A stretch of DNA of 64,000 nt, taken from assembly GCA_013397865.1 (NCBI GenBank), contig VZTI01005325.1, positions 3,748,836 through 3,812,835 of the forward strand, given 5' to 3'. The DNA comes from Struthidea cinerea. Lineage: Eukaryota; Chordata; Aves; Passeriformes; Corcoracidae. The notes under the pieces are model-generated. The model did no database searches and was not told the origin of the DNA. It saw only the letters and a program-made list of their open reading frames with translations. Each line of letters opens with the position of its first letter. The first letter of the stretch is position 1. Positions 1-13,418 of this stretch are shown here, piece after piece. The position numbers and the translations under genes were made by a program.

Positions 1-1790
1 AGGAATATAATTTAACTGCACAGTAAAGTAAAACTGTGCATTGGACATGTACATCATTATAGTTTATCCACTCCAAGTAACTCTGCCAGTGGAGACAAGA
101 AATTGTAAGTTACCTGTAGGGAATTCTTTTGGATGAATTATCAGAGGGTGGTCAAATATTCAAAATGAGACATATTTTAGAAACCTATTTCTCAAAGAAT
201 ATCCTCTTTAGTTAGTCCTTCTGGAAAACCGGGCCAGATTTTTAACTGTGTATCTGTCAGTGCAGGTCATCTAAATCAATTATTTAAATTATGCTTAGTT
301 TTCAGACATTAGTTTTAAGAATGGGAAGAAAGAGGAGAGATCGATCATGAGATTATATGCTTGGTTGATCTCTGGCCACTACTACCAGTAGAGCTGTCAG
401 GGGGAAGCAGACAGACACCATCACGAGCAGGAATCCATGTTTTTAAGCTACTACAAATCAGATCCAACGACCACCTGGGCAGCATTCAGCAACTGCATTA
501 ACAGTGGTCACCAGTACATGCCTAGAAGGCATCTTTGAACTAATTAGTCAGCTTCCAAATTGCAACAGCGTTCCAAGAAGAAAACAAACATCTCTTATAT
601 TGTCACTTTTTCAAGTTTATATTTTACCTGATCAAAGCCATAAAGAGCTAACATGCTTGGCATTAAGAAAAAGGCTCAGATCCAAAGTCAGTGCCAGTGC
701 TGCCAAAAGCTTAAGTCAGTTTTGGACTGAGCCATGTGTTTGAAAGTTTTTAAAGGCTAGAGCTGTCATTTGTGTCCTAGGCTTAACTGTCTTAAGATGC
801 TTAGAAATTATAATAAAAAGCAAAATATGATGCTGTTAGTCTTAACACAAGTTATCTGCACCACATGAACTTGTCTAGCATTACCAGAATTCTTAACTTG
901 TATGTTAGAGCAGGTGAAAGCAGTTAGGAAACAGCAGTGATATTAGGGATTATCATTTCAGGAAGCAGTCATACAGCAGCTGAAGAAAAGGCCACTGGCA
1001 GCATCTTTCTCCACATCCCCAATCCTTCAATTACCCTGTGGTGAACCATGGGGAAATCACAGCCTTGGTCCTAGGAGGGAGAGGATATGTGGTGGACAGT
1101 GAGGAGGAGCAGAGGAAGTGGTTTTTAAGAGTAACCATGTAAGCAGAATCTACAAACCACCAGCAAACAGATACAGAAAAACCAAGAATGAGTCCCAATG
1201 AGTCCCAGCCACAGGCAAAAACGTATAGTCCTATCTCTTTGAAGTAATTTTCCTGATTGGAAAAGTCCAGCCAAGTGTCTTGTTGCCTGTGAAGTGGGAA
1301 TAATTAGGGATCCTACACAGCCATTTCCCAGCAACACCTGTACGAAGAGGAAAAGTGGCTTCTTCTCCTATCAATTGGAAAATAATATTTTTTTAGAAGA
1401 AATTTATCCTGACACAAGTTCACAGATTTATATTTCTTTTCCTTCTTTACAACAATTATGTAATTAAATATAGAAAATAATTCTATTTATGCTATTTGGC
1501 ATCTAAGAATTTGGCATAAAAACAAAGAAAACAATGCAAACAAAATGCTTAAGTAGCATAGGAAATATTCTTTTAAGATCTTACTGGGTTAAATCAATAT
1601 GAAAAAGGAATGAAGTAGCAAAAGCTATCATTACTAATCCAACTGCCATGGTATAATGAAAGGAAAAGTCTCATTGTAGCTTTGATGCAACATTTAGTCC
1701 TTAGTCTTGATCACTCTGTTTCTCTAGAGGTTCTGACAGGAAATGCGTGAATTAAGTGAGGAAAGGGATCTCTCAACTACTCAAAACCCA

Positions 1791-1807
1791 TAAATAAATA
1801 AATAAAT
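1791..1807. repeat. (TAAA)4 microsatellite
   Basis: TAAATAAATAAATAAAT in SNCA intron 4. Confidence 0.9.
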
Positions 1808-3180
1808 GCAAACCCCCAAAGCTAGTAAGACAGCTTCCAGACACCTTCTTACATTCAATCCCTCTTCATTTCCATGTAATGCTTCAATTTTTAATTGTTT
1901 CCTTTTTCCTAATATTACCATTATGTCACCTATGAACCCCAATTACTGGGGAACTCCATCTTCACCTGATCACCTTCTGGCCGATAGATCACCCAGCACA
2001 AAATACCCAGGGCTAACTTGTCTTGCACAGGAATGACTTTTGGCAAGTGTGGTGCTCAAGGTCTGTAAACTTCTCAGCCACAGCCATGAAGTTTAGCCTT
2101 CTCAATGCTTTACTCAACACTGTGCTTATGTTCATCTCTGCAGAAGTCTTCTCCTTGCTTACGACAGCATGCCAAGCTCTCATGTTTTACACAGATAAAG
2201 CAGAAACATTCTACAAGCTCTGCAGGCAGGGAAACAGACTTATTAGATCTTCAGGCATTAAATGCAAAGCTGCAGCCAGTTTGTGATAGACCAGAAAGAT
2301 TCCTCCTACTTCTCCAGCAGCCTCCATCCATGGATCTAAATTTCAAAGGAGCTCAAAGTGCATCCCAGGCATTTTAAGCTCTGGAGTTAAAAATTAATTT
2401 TGCCTAGCAACGTGGCCTTAAGTTATCTTACTTCCATGGCAGTTGTTTCAGTGATCCTTTTTGTTACAGAAGCAGCTTGGGTTCAGTATCAGCCATTTCA
2501 TTTACAACTGGTACTGAGAGAACCTGGAAAAAGCTTCACTTGATCCATCCAACCTTGAATTTTCTTCCCTGCTTCCTGCGCTAACCCTTAACTGAATATC
2601 ACTGTCCCCATTTCCACCAGAACAACAATTCATGGAAATTATTTGCTTCTTTACCATACAACACAATATATTAATTTCTGATTTTCCTTTGACATCTGTG
2701 AGGATGCACAGAGTTCACTATGGGGTCACCAGCTGAAAATGTCACTTCCCATATTTTTGTGGAGCTTCTCTTGACTACGTGCTTGTCTGCCATCAGGCAA
2801 GTTATCCTGCATTACTGTCAGTGTCTCTGCTTGTTTCCAAGGACAGAATATCTAATTACTCATGATTACATTAACAAAATTCACCAGCTTCATAACTATA
2901 CTCCAACTCAACTAAAGATGCTTTGACAAAGCCTTCACATATTCTATCTTCCCCAGTTTCACCCTATAAAAAATTGTCCTTTGAACTCCTTCATCTTCTG
3001 TGAAGAAAACCCTCATGCATGTGCTTCACACACACAGAACTCCCTCCCAATGCTCAGCAGGGAAAAGAGACACGAATCTTAAGTACAGAAAGAATTTTTC
3101 CTCACTTAAACAGGTTTTCAGTGGGAGCCATATGAAACTTTGTGCATCACCCAAATAATGTGGTTCAGGATGAATAGTCC

Positions 3181-3202
3181 TTTTATTTTTTTTTTTTTTT
3201 TT
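3181..3202. repeat. T-rich homopolymer tract
   Basis: TTTTA followed by 17 T; on the SNCA sense strand it is poly-A in intron 4. Confidence 0.9.
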
Positions 3203-6200
3203 GACAAAACTCCTATTGTTCCTGAAGAAAAAGGAAGCCTTATATTGTTTTTCAGCCACATTCTCCACATTGGATACCCTGCCAGATCTTTGCTGATCAC
3301 TTTATATGCTGACACTGCTTTTATATTTTTTGCTTGTTGAACTAATGCTTTTTGTATTATTTTCACATGCTGTTCTTTGGAAAAATACAGATTGTTTTCC
3401 CAGTCATGCAGCTCTCATCGTTACCTTAGCCACAAGTTGTGTATCTCTGTTTTAGCCACAATCCCTCATTACTTAGTGTGATTTATAAATTCTGATATTC
3501 ATTCAGCTCCCATGCCTTCAAAGAAAAATAGCCCACCAAATGCTTGCAGGAACTACACTACCTGTCATTCCTCCTGTAATCCCTGGCACCTCTGTTCATT
3601 GCCCTTAGAAGAAGAAAAATTAAGGTGAAGAGCATGCAACATCAGTGGCTTCTCTTCTGCTCAAATGACTATGTGGGTTTATTTTCTGTTCCTGCAGGAA
3701 AATCTGGAGTTAAGTCCTCAAGGTGTAGCTAAGCATACCACCTGTGATTTGCAAGTTCCTCCTAGGGACATTTGGTGGCCATGCCACAAAAGCAAAGCTC
3801 TTGCACCAGGCTTCACCAGGTAGCTGATGAATGTCAGGTTGTTCACAGTAGGGTTATGCTGGCAGAACATGCAGTCCTAGGTTTTAGTGGTGCAGTGATT
3901 TCTCCTACAGTTTCCAGCAGGAGTCGTAACTCATCACTAAGATGTTCACAGTTTTTAACACACATTGTGGCCATTTTTTATTTCCCTGCTACCTCCGTTT
4001 GAAATCTCAGTTTGTCTTCGTTCTTTTTGAGTCAGAATCCTTAAGAGCTCCTCAGGTCATTAAAAAAAAAAAAATTACAAAGAACCCTAATAAAACTCGC
4101 AGAATTACATACCAAATTTTATTTTAATGGGGAATAAGTTAATTGAAACATAAAAGATGCGGAACTCTAAGCAATTATAAAGGAAAATGTTAAGTCAACA
4201 TAGTGAAAAGTGCAACTCCTCAACTTCCAAACTAGTTATCATTTCTTTTGTCCTAGTGGCTACAGCTACAGCCTTTAGAAAAATCCCAGTTTTATATGCT
4301 CTTTGCTTTTTCTCAGTCACTCTGTGGTGGTGAAACCATTAGTATTTAAAATTGAAGGATCTGGCTAAGAAGTTTATCTTATCTAAAAGATAAAAAAGAT
4401 AAAAATATTCTTTTTAACAAAAAGCCAACAGTCCGTGACAGTTTCCAACTCCCCACTTCTGAGCTAGGGTAACACCAGAGAGGGGGAGATGCCACCGCAG
4501 CGCTCTCTCACTAGGGCCACAGTGAATAGGGTTTCTCCCTGGCCTGCCCTTATTTGTGCTCGCACTGTTACGCCCTTAGAGTCCCCAGGCCCCCGACAAC
4601 TCTGTACCACATCTGTTTGGAACACAACAAAATCCCATCTTTCTCAGAGGCCCGAACAAATGAAACCAGTGACCTTATTTCATTTCCTTTTCCCCAAAGG
4701 AGCACTAATTTCAGTGCTGCACTGTAGCTGGCAGAACAGTGTGTCTTACAAATGAAGCAGTGAGCAATAGCACTCGCAACATCATATTGCATAATGCAAG
4801 ACACTGAGATTTACTATGTTAGTCATGAGCCTTTACATACTGTACTCATCTATTCACAGAGCACTGAATCCTCCTTTTTAGAAAAGGCTCCTACATGTCC
4901 CATGCTAACAAGGACGACATTTATGAGTTTCACCATGAGTCTTTTTTCTCCTCAACTAATTTTGTCGTGGTAGGAGTATGTCACTTATTTATGGCACGCA
5001 TTTGGGTGGAGTGTGGGGTTTTAATCACCAACTCGAGGAATTTTTGTTGTTGGACATTTTGGCCAAGGCTGTGTTCGTTTAAGAATGGTTCAGATTTAGT
5101 AACACTGAGGAGCTCAACTGGAAGCACTTTAGGAATACATATTTCAGGACACTTCTAATTAATCTCAGATTAGACACCCTGAAGTTAGAATCCTAATTAT
5201 GGGTCACTCAACAGTTGCCTTGGACAGTGACTTAATTTTTAATGCTAAAATAATATCATCTATTTTACTGCTGCTGAGAGGGAAACAAAGTAATTAGTTG
5301 GTGCTTTTTAACAGGACAACCAGCAATTTAAGTTTCTTTTACAGGGAAATAGTCAGAATTGCAGAGTTATCTGCAAATACATCTTCACTGAATTGTTTCT
5401 CCACTGCCAAAAATAGGGCCCCATTGCACAGAAAGCAGAGGCTGATGAGAGAGAACTGCATCATTAAAAAGTTAAAATGTGTTAATCCACTTTCTCATGC
5501 AAACATTGCTTCTCTTTCACAGCCTTAGAGACAGAGTAAGAGCATCCCATTTGAAGGAAACCTTCCCTCCAGTTGCTTTGGAGGAAGGAGTAAAATAACC
5601 AGTACAAGCCTACACAAACAAAGTGAAAAAACCCCAAACCCCTAAAAGTGAAATATCTTAGACTTTTTGAAAGTCTGGTTACCTTCTGACCAAATTTTCT
5701 ATCAAATACTTGACCAGATCTTTAGGTGGTCCAAAATGAGCATTGATGAAAGTCAAGTGACAACCACTGGCACTTCATTAACAGCAAGCCAGCAGTCTGA
5801 GTGGGGATTTGAGAAGTGCACCAGAGCCACTAAAGTCGCTCTCACAGAGAAAAATCAGTAACTCTCCCACTGACTGCAATGGCCAACAAATACACACAGC
5901 TGAAAATCCTGCTCCTGGATGGAAACAGAAGCACAGGCAATAAAACACCAGAGCAAATCTTGCCCAACAAGATTGCTTCTTTTGCACAGAATCATAAAAT
6001 TAGTGGATTAAGGGTGCACAGTTGAATTAATCTAGTTAGATTTTACCCAGGCAGCTGGTGTTGAACCTCAAAAATCTTAATTTAAAAAGTAATTCAAATT
6101 GATCTGAATATAAACAAGGCTTTTTGAATTTAAGCTGTCAAGAAAGAATAACAAATGACAGTGTTTCAGTTTGAAGGAAGGTGTCTCATCAGTTACTAAA

Positions 6201-7159
6201 AGGACTTTTTAAAAAATATCTTTCTTAAAAGATCTGTGATAGAAAAGACAGCATACTAGTCACAGATTTAGAAGTGGTAATGAAGTGGAAGAAATTCTGA
6301 TTACTGGCAGCAGAACAGGAACACAAAAATCTAAAAACTGAATCTCAAGCATAAAGCCCCCAAAATTTACCCCAGAAATAATTTGTTCATAAGCTTAAAA
6401 TTTCACTTAAAAAACCCCCCCACAACTATTTGTAGCAGGAAATTTTGAAAATGTGAGCCAAGTCTAACTGTTACATACATGTGCAAAAAATCCCAGAAAT
6501 ACCCAGATGACAGCTCAGAGATGCCACTTCTCCCCTTCACTTCCGTCTCTTAGGCAGAAAACTAAGAACAACAGTTTAAAGGTCAGCACCATTAACTATC
6601 TCAGTAAGTCTTGCTGCAAAACCAGCATCCAGCTAAAGCCCATAATACCTGCAACTTGAAGACACTGTCTATTTTAAAGTATCCATCAGAAGCTGCAGTC
6701 ACACTAAGCCATTACAAAATATTCCAGAACACTCATACAAGCACAACTTCTGTAACCATGTCAACGGCATTCACCATTCCTTTTATTTACATTCTATTAC
6801 CACACATATGAGAAGCCACTCCAAATATGTGTGCAGTAATGTATTTGGACAGTTCCTTCAAAAAGGCTTTGTGAGCCTGGAAGACTTTCTATCCAAGAGA
6901 GCAAGAACATTCTGTGCAATCGGTGACCAAATGCGCAGTGCAAATAACAAACTGCAAACAGCAGACAGAGCAACAGACAGGCTGAAACAGACAAACAATT
7001 TTGAATAATGGGCAAATTAATGGAAATTGAAATCTGTTCACACATCATTTATGGATACAACGGCTAAAATTTCTGGATAACAAAGTTTTGAAATAAGTAT
7101 TAGAAAACACTACAGGAAAAAGGTGGCTATCAGGCTACCAAGACTGGAAGATTATTCTT

Positions 7160-7181
7160 CCCCCCCCCCCCCCCCCCCCCC
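7160..7181. repeat. Poly-C tract of 22
   Basis: An uninterrupted run of 22 C, 32 bp left of the assembly gap. On the SNCA sense strand it is poly-G. Such tracts can form quadruplexes and stop polymerases, which may explain the nearby gap. Confidence 0.95.
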
Positions 7182-7213
7182 GTTCTCACTTTTTTAAAAT
7201 CTAAAAAAACAAA

Positions 7214-7366
7214 NNNNNNNNNNNNNNNNNNNNNNNNNNNNNNNNNNNNNNNNNNNNNNNNNNNNNNNNNNNNNNNNNNNNNNNNNNNNNNNNNNNNNNN
7301 NNNNNNNNNNNNNNNNNNNNNNNNNNNNNNNNNNNNNNNNNNNNNNNNNNNNNNNNNNNNNNNNNN
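7214..7366. other. Assembly gap (153 N)
   Basis: Unresolved bases in SNCA intron 4, next to a poly-C tract and an A-rich stretch. Confidence 0.99.
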
Positions 7367-10300
7367 AGTTTCTTATAATTATATAGTCTAAGACAAGAAA
7401 AACACAGCTCTATTGGATGAGTAAGTTACATAAAAATACAGGATTTCCCCTTCTTTCCCCTTTTATTTATTTTCAAGAAGTGCAAATAGAAACTCAGTTA
7501 ACGTCAAAAAATATCAGGATGAAGAGCATCTCAAAGAGCTCAGATTTGGTATTTCTTTGATCATCAACTTGACCTTTGCCTGCTAAACAGCAGCGAGACA
7601 AGGAATGATAGATCAGCTGTCTTCACAGATGGAAACTAAAGGACATCAAATACAATCACCAGTGCCACATAAAAATCTTCAAGTGGGACACTGGCTGCAG
7701 AGGGTTACATGGATTCAAATAACTGCTCGACCAGTTGAGAGGTATCACAGGGCAACACAGCACTTTTCTTACAATGTAGTGACACCTCTGAGTTAGGAAG
7801 GCCCTCAACTAAAAAACCCTCCTGGCAAGGGAAGAGTGAAACCATGCCACGAATGTCCTGCATCTCCAAGACAAGATTCGCATGCCACACCAATGTTTAC
7901 AACTCTTCTTAGGTTCTTATATCCGATGCATTTCGAAACAAAAGAACTAAGACATCTAATGCACATTTTTTCCTTCCAAAAATCAACAAAATAGTAACAT
8001 CAAAAGAAACTTCAAACATTTCAGCGATGGGTGTAATTTCAAGAAGCACGATGAAAAACTTAAATCTACATTACAAATCTGGCCCAATGCTGAACACTGA
8101 AGCAGCAATATCAAAAGATGCAGCTCTGAGTCTGAACAACTCAACTCAGTGTCACATTTGAATTTTATGCTGCTCTGTGCAACTCCTCCTTGCCTTTGTA
8201 TTAGAAGCTTTTAAATAATGTTGTTCAAAGAGATGCTACCAAACTTTGTTTCCCTGTTACTATAAGAAACTTTATCTTAAAAAAGCTGAAGACAGTCATC
8301 ACCCAACTAAAAATTTAATCAGTTTAAATTTAAGAGGACAAGCAATTCATCTGGGTTGGGCTGTACCTGACTAGACAGACAGAGTTAAGATTTCTTTCAG
8401 TGTTCAGGAACTGTAGACAGCACAGTTTCTAAACTGTTTTAGGAGGGCTGCTGTATATTAACCAGTAAATAGTTGCAGAGGAAGCCCCACAGGATGTTCC
8501 AATAAACCATTTAAACAATACCTTTAGGTGCCTAAATCAATACTATGGTAGTGAGCCTGCGCTTACAAATCCATATTTGGCAGACAATTGACCAATTCAG
8601 GTTTCTAACTCTGACATCAGCACTACTAATAGGACTAATTAATGTAGCTTATATTTTTCTACTTCTCAAACAGCAAGAGAACTCCAAGCTTCCTGCCTTG
8701 CATTTCCAACAGAGTAGAAGCATCTGTTCTGAAGATGAAAAGTGACATTTGCTTTTAAGTTCTTTGAAATAATCCCCATGCTTTTCAGAGTGTAACGACT
8801 AATGATTTTTGTCAGTTTGGATGTTTCAGGATCCTGTTCTAGTGAGCTACATTTCTGCCACATTTTTTTTCCTGGATAAAATACAAGTAAATCCCAAAGC
8901 AACAAAGCTTGTACAGCAGCAAAGCCTTGAGAGGTGTATTCCACTCCGTCCATCCAAACTACACTCTTTTGGATACAGTGTGACTTCAGACAACCATTAC
9001 AGGGGTCTTCACCTGAAGATTACTAAAAAACATATGATGTTCTATTTACAGTTCAGACTGCGTGTGAGGAAAGCACTGTGGCTGCTTAGAGGACAACCCC
9101 TGTGATTTGGGAACATGGTTTTTATGGGTCTGGTCCATTATTAGAAGAACAGAAAGCATCGACGCAGCAGCTTCAGGCCAACACTGGTCTGCACGTGTCC
9201 CTCTTCAGTGCAACCCACTAAGGCACAAGGCATCCTCCTCCCCAGCCATGTAAGAGGTGAAGTGATTTACTCTCCACAAGGATTGGACTCAAAGGTAATG
9301 TACATAATGCTGAGAGACTAATTAGGACTCACGGGCTCACCACCTTTTAAAATGGAGTAGGGCCATGCAAATGCAGTTATTTCGGCAGCACCTGTATCGA
9401 TCATGTCTGGACTGATACCTGTTCAAGTGGTCCGAATATGTACTTTTTAACTGTATCTTTAAACACCAACTGGCACCGAACACTTAATTTGGTTTCCCAT
9501 CTCTTTTCTCAAACAGAAGCAGGCATTTATATGTGGCACTTGAAGCAATCCAGTCTAAATAATGTGACACAGAAGAAAGATTGTTGAGAACAACATGCAC
9601 AGAATGGTACTGCTATCACATCTCATGCTACTGCATATGTGTTCTGGTAGGAAACACTTCAAATACAGCCCAAGTACTAAGATAAGACTTAAATCACAAG
9701 GAGGAAAGAATTAGTATGCACTAGACGGTATGGTAAAAACAAGCAAGGCAAAATTCTTTCCCTGAAATTAAAAGTAATTACTTTGGTGCAAAGTTTCACA
9801 CATCTCACAGATATTTTAATAGCTGCAGATCTACTCCTCTGAAATGCCCCCCGGTTGTAAACACGTCTCCATCCTTGATTACCAGTAGTAAGACTGAAAA
9901 AATTTCAAATAATACAAACTCCATACGAGCCACAAAATTCCCTCTGTTCCATTTCCACCTAAACATCTGTTTTTCCAGTGATGGACATGAAGGACAAGGA
10001 CTAGAAGACAGGCTATTCTACCATTCAGTCCTCATAAAGTAACTGAAAAACTCAAAGGTCACCAGTCTTGCGATCGCTATCTTGTATCAAATAAAGAAAT
10101 CCCATCACCTCGCAGTAATTGTCTGCTTCTCTGGCAGTCTGAAGATGACTCTAATAGCTTACTGTATGTATTTCAGAGTCTAAGGCAATGAACAACCAAA
10201 CTGCTTGGCTTGGGAAAGATGAAAGGGAAAGCAGGAGAAAAAAAAAAGACTAGAGAGTTCTAAATTATTACTACTTACTTCAGAGTTAATATAGTGATCT

Positions 10301-13300
10301 TTCAGAAGGGAAAAGAAGCTAAAAGGCAGTATATGCCATCACAATAGACTAACTGTACATAGATACAATAGTACTTCAGGAAAGCGAACAGATGACAGTC
10401 TGGATGATCTGTCCAAGAGCACAGCTAACATCTGCGCTATGTTTTTTAATTGCAAAGCACTTCTGTGCAATGCTTGACTGATCATTATTTTATATATTCA
10501 CAGCTGAAGAAGCAGCTTCCCTCTGACAAGAATATCCTGCTGCCTGGCATTTGTACTTTTTACTAATTTCCCAATTACATTACTACTGGTGACCAAGAAG
10601 TGGAATAAAATATTCAGTAAGAAATATGGCCATGCCAAATTATCTCTGATTCTCAGATGTTCAGTCTACACAGTCTTGAAAAACAAAACTGTTTATATGG
10701 CATAATGAAGTACTCAAAGATTGATCAGAACCATCTCGAATAGAAGGCAAAATAGAAATCAAACACCAAGTAAATGGAACAAGTTTTCTGTTGAGTAGGT
10801 TTGACTGACAAGATCATCCTTACTTGCTGTACTTGCTGTCAAAGAGTGACAGTCCACGCTGAGATGGCTGAACAAGCAGTGAAATAAAAACTTACTGTCA
10901 AAGGAAGTAAGAAAACTTAACTGCCACCAGCTGCCAGTGTACCAGCCTTACCCTCTTGTTCTTAGTCAATTCTAGTTGCTTTAAAACCTTGCCAACCTAG
11001 AAGACATATCAGGTTGATCAAGAGTACAAGACAGAACTGACAGCTGACAGGCTCATAATGGCCCTTCTTCATGCAGCTGAAGACATCAAATGGGAACAAG
11101 GGATGAATTTAACAGACCCCAGCACCATTTTTCATGGTAAGAATATGATGCTATTTGCTGCTCTGTACTATTTGGATATCATCCAACTACTGCTTGATGC
11201 CTCTGGAAGAGCAGTTGCCCAAATGACTAACATTGACACCCACAATAGAGAAGTCAACACTTCAGATGCTATGAAAGAACAATACAAGGAACAACGAAGA
11301 ACAAAACATTTTCATGTCACATTTTAAAGCCAGAAAAATTACACATTCCATTTATTTCCACCCTCTAGAGACTTATTAATCATTACTCAATAATGCCTGG
11401 TGGCAAAACTCTCAGGGTTTTGGTTTTTTGTTTTGTCAAGGACAATTACTATAATTTACCTCTCATATACAACTTTACTAGATGATGGTTGAGATTATCA
11501 ACAAAAATCTGAACGCTGCAGCATGCACTGCTCCAACAGCAAAAGAAGCAGAAACAAGTCACAACTGCTCAAATACAGAGTTCAAAAAAGCCCAGATATG
11601 GCAATATCCCAAGGGCTGACTTTACTTAATGAAACTATGCACTCCTTGTAGCCAGCACACTTAGAGACCTGACTGAGAAAGCCTACTGTTAATCAGAGGA
11701 ATTACGAAATTATGTGCTAGCATTGTTAAAATACGCTAGAGTTCTACCTCACCAGTTCTATACACGTGTATGTACTTTAGATGATTTTATGTTGTTATCA
11801 ATGTGCCCATTCACTTCTGCTTGCTTCTCCTGCAGTCACCTGCCAAACACTGACACCTTCCCATATTCTTGAGCAGCCCCAGTGACTGCAGTTCTGTTTA
11901 CCTGCTTACCCTTGATGAAGGGTACCTTTAGCTTTAATATTGATATATTAAAGCACGTAGGCCTGTTTAGCACTCCTGAAAAAAGACACAAGAATCCTGC
12001 ACTCAAGCATGAGCATGTTTTTTCAGTGAATGATTCTCATGCACATCCCCAGTCTTTCCAATGCTAGTCCACAGAGCATGCAAGCATTGCACCTCTGGTC
12101 CTCTGTCCTTTGATTTTGAAACTGAAGCAAGCTGTGCTTCTTGAGAGAGACAAATCAAGTCATCAGCTAAAACAGGAGCTTCTTGGTCCATCTCCCTCAC
12201 TCCTTGCGTAGCTTGGATCCTACTAGCAGCCCTTCCAAGCTTCTGTTACTCATCCAAAACAAGTGAGGGAAGGAACTTCACGCAATGCCTCATTGTTAGG
12301 AAGATAGCTCCTCTTAGGGCAAAGACAACTTGTATTTCTGCACTTCTTTGCCCCCACTTCTCAAACCAGTCTCAAATGCTGGCCACATGCAGAATGACGC
12401 TTTGTGAAAGAACAGTGTGTTCTTCTAACAAAGTGACCAACAGATCGTTCAAGCCACAACATCTGGGAATGAGCCAGCCAAATTCCTGCCTCTCCTCCAG
12501 AAGAGATTTAAAAAACCCCAAACAATCCAATGCATCTCAGATATCACAATCAGAAATTACATAAGGGACATAACAGATGAGATACTGCAACACAAAAGCT
12601 CTTCATAAATATGCTACATACAGTAGCTTGAAACACAATCATCATTTTAACAGCTACACTGAAATGTTTATTGTAAGTAGTCAACAGTTCACATCAAAAC
12701 AGAAAAATACAAATGATTTCAAGTTTTCTTCCTTCTAAAAAATGTTTGGTAAATGCTATGGCAGGTTTGTTTCTCTCTCTGAATGCCAGATATGTTCAAC
12801 CAAATGTAAAGATAACCCTAAAACTCAACTCAAGCTCTTACTTCTCCTGGATCTTCACTATATTTTAATAAAGATCTATCTAGCCAAACTACATACTCAA
12901 TTTCTCCTGCATAGCCACTGTGGATAAAAGTCTTGTACCCGTTTACAGTACATGGGCAAGCAAGGCAGCCTTCGATAGATTTACAAACATGAAGCTGAGC
13001 ATTAGGGTAATAAAAAGCCTACCTTGACCTGCACATTGATGATTTGTAAGAAAAGCAGGAAAGCACCAATCCAGTTCTGATCTCCTACCAGTCTACCTGG
13101 GCGGTCAGGGGCAGGAAGTGATTACAACCCTGGAATGCACATAACAGACCAAACACTCTGGGTAAATTCTTTATGCTTTGTTGAAACAGTCAGCACTTCC
13201 CTCGAGTGTCAGTATCAGTCCCAATGATGGACAGTCACTCCCCTTGCCATCCTGGTAAAGGGGAGAATTGATGTCTATCAGTACAAGGCAGTCATCTTTA

Positions 13301-13350
13301 CTTCTATAGGACAGCTGCAGAGATCATGACAAAAGAGCAAGGAAGATAAT

Positions 13351-13418
13351 GGCAGTGGGGTTGGAAGCAGATGATCTTTAAGGTCCCTTCCAACCCAAGT
13401 CATTCTATGATTCTCTGA
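13351..13418 (+). mobile_element. CR1 LINE 3' tail fragment
   Basis: A 68-bp remnant of a CR1 3' UTR. It runs from GGGGTTGGAAGCAGATGATC through GGTCCCTTCCAACCCAAG to ATTCTATGATTCTCTGA, the diagnostic tail with its terminal ATTCTATG-like repeat. It is heavily truncated at the 5' end and lies in SNCA intron 4, antisense to the gene. Confidence 0.92.

Noticed and set aside
5990..6030. CAGAATCATAAAATTAGTGGATTAAGG, resembling an inverted CR1 tail
   Set aside because: Only the first dozen bases resemble a CR1 tail, and the adjacent sequence lacks the GTTGGAAAGGACC block.
9383..9400. TTCGGCAGCACCTGTATC resembles the 5' part of U6 snRNA
   Set aside because: The match is only about 11-12 bases; the rest of U6 (ATACAGAGAAGATTAGC region) is absent on either side.
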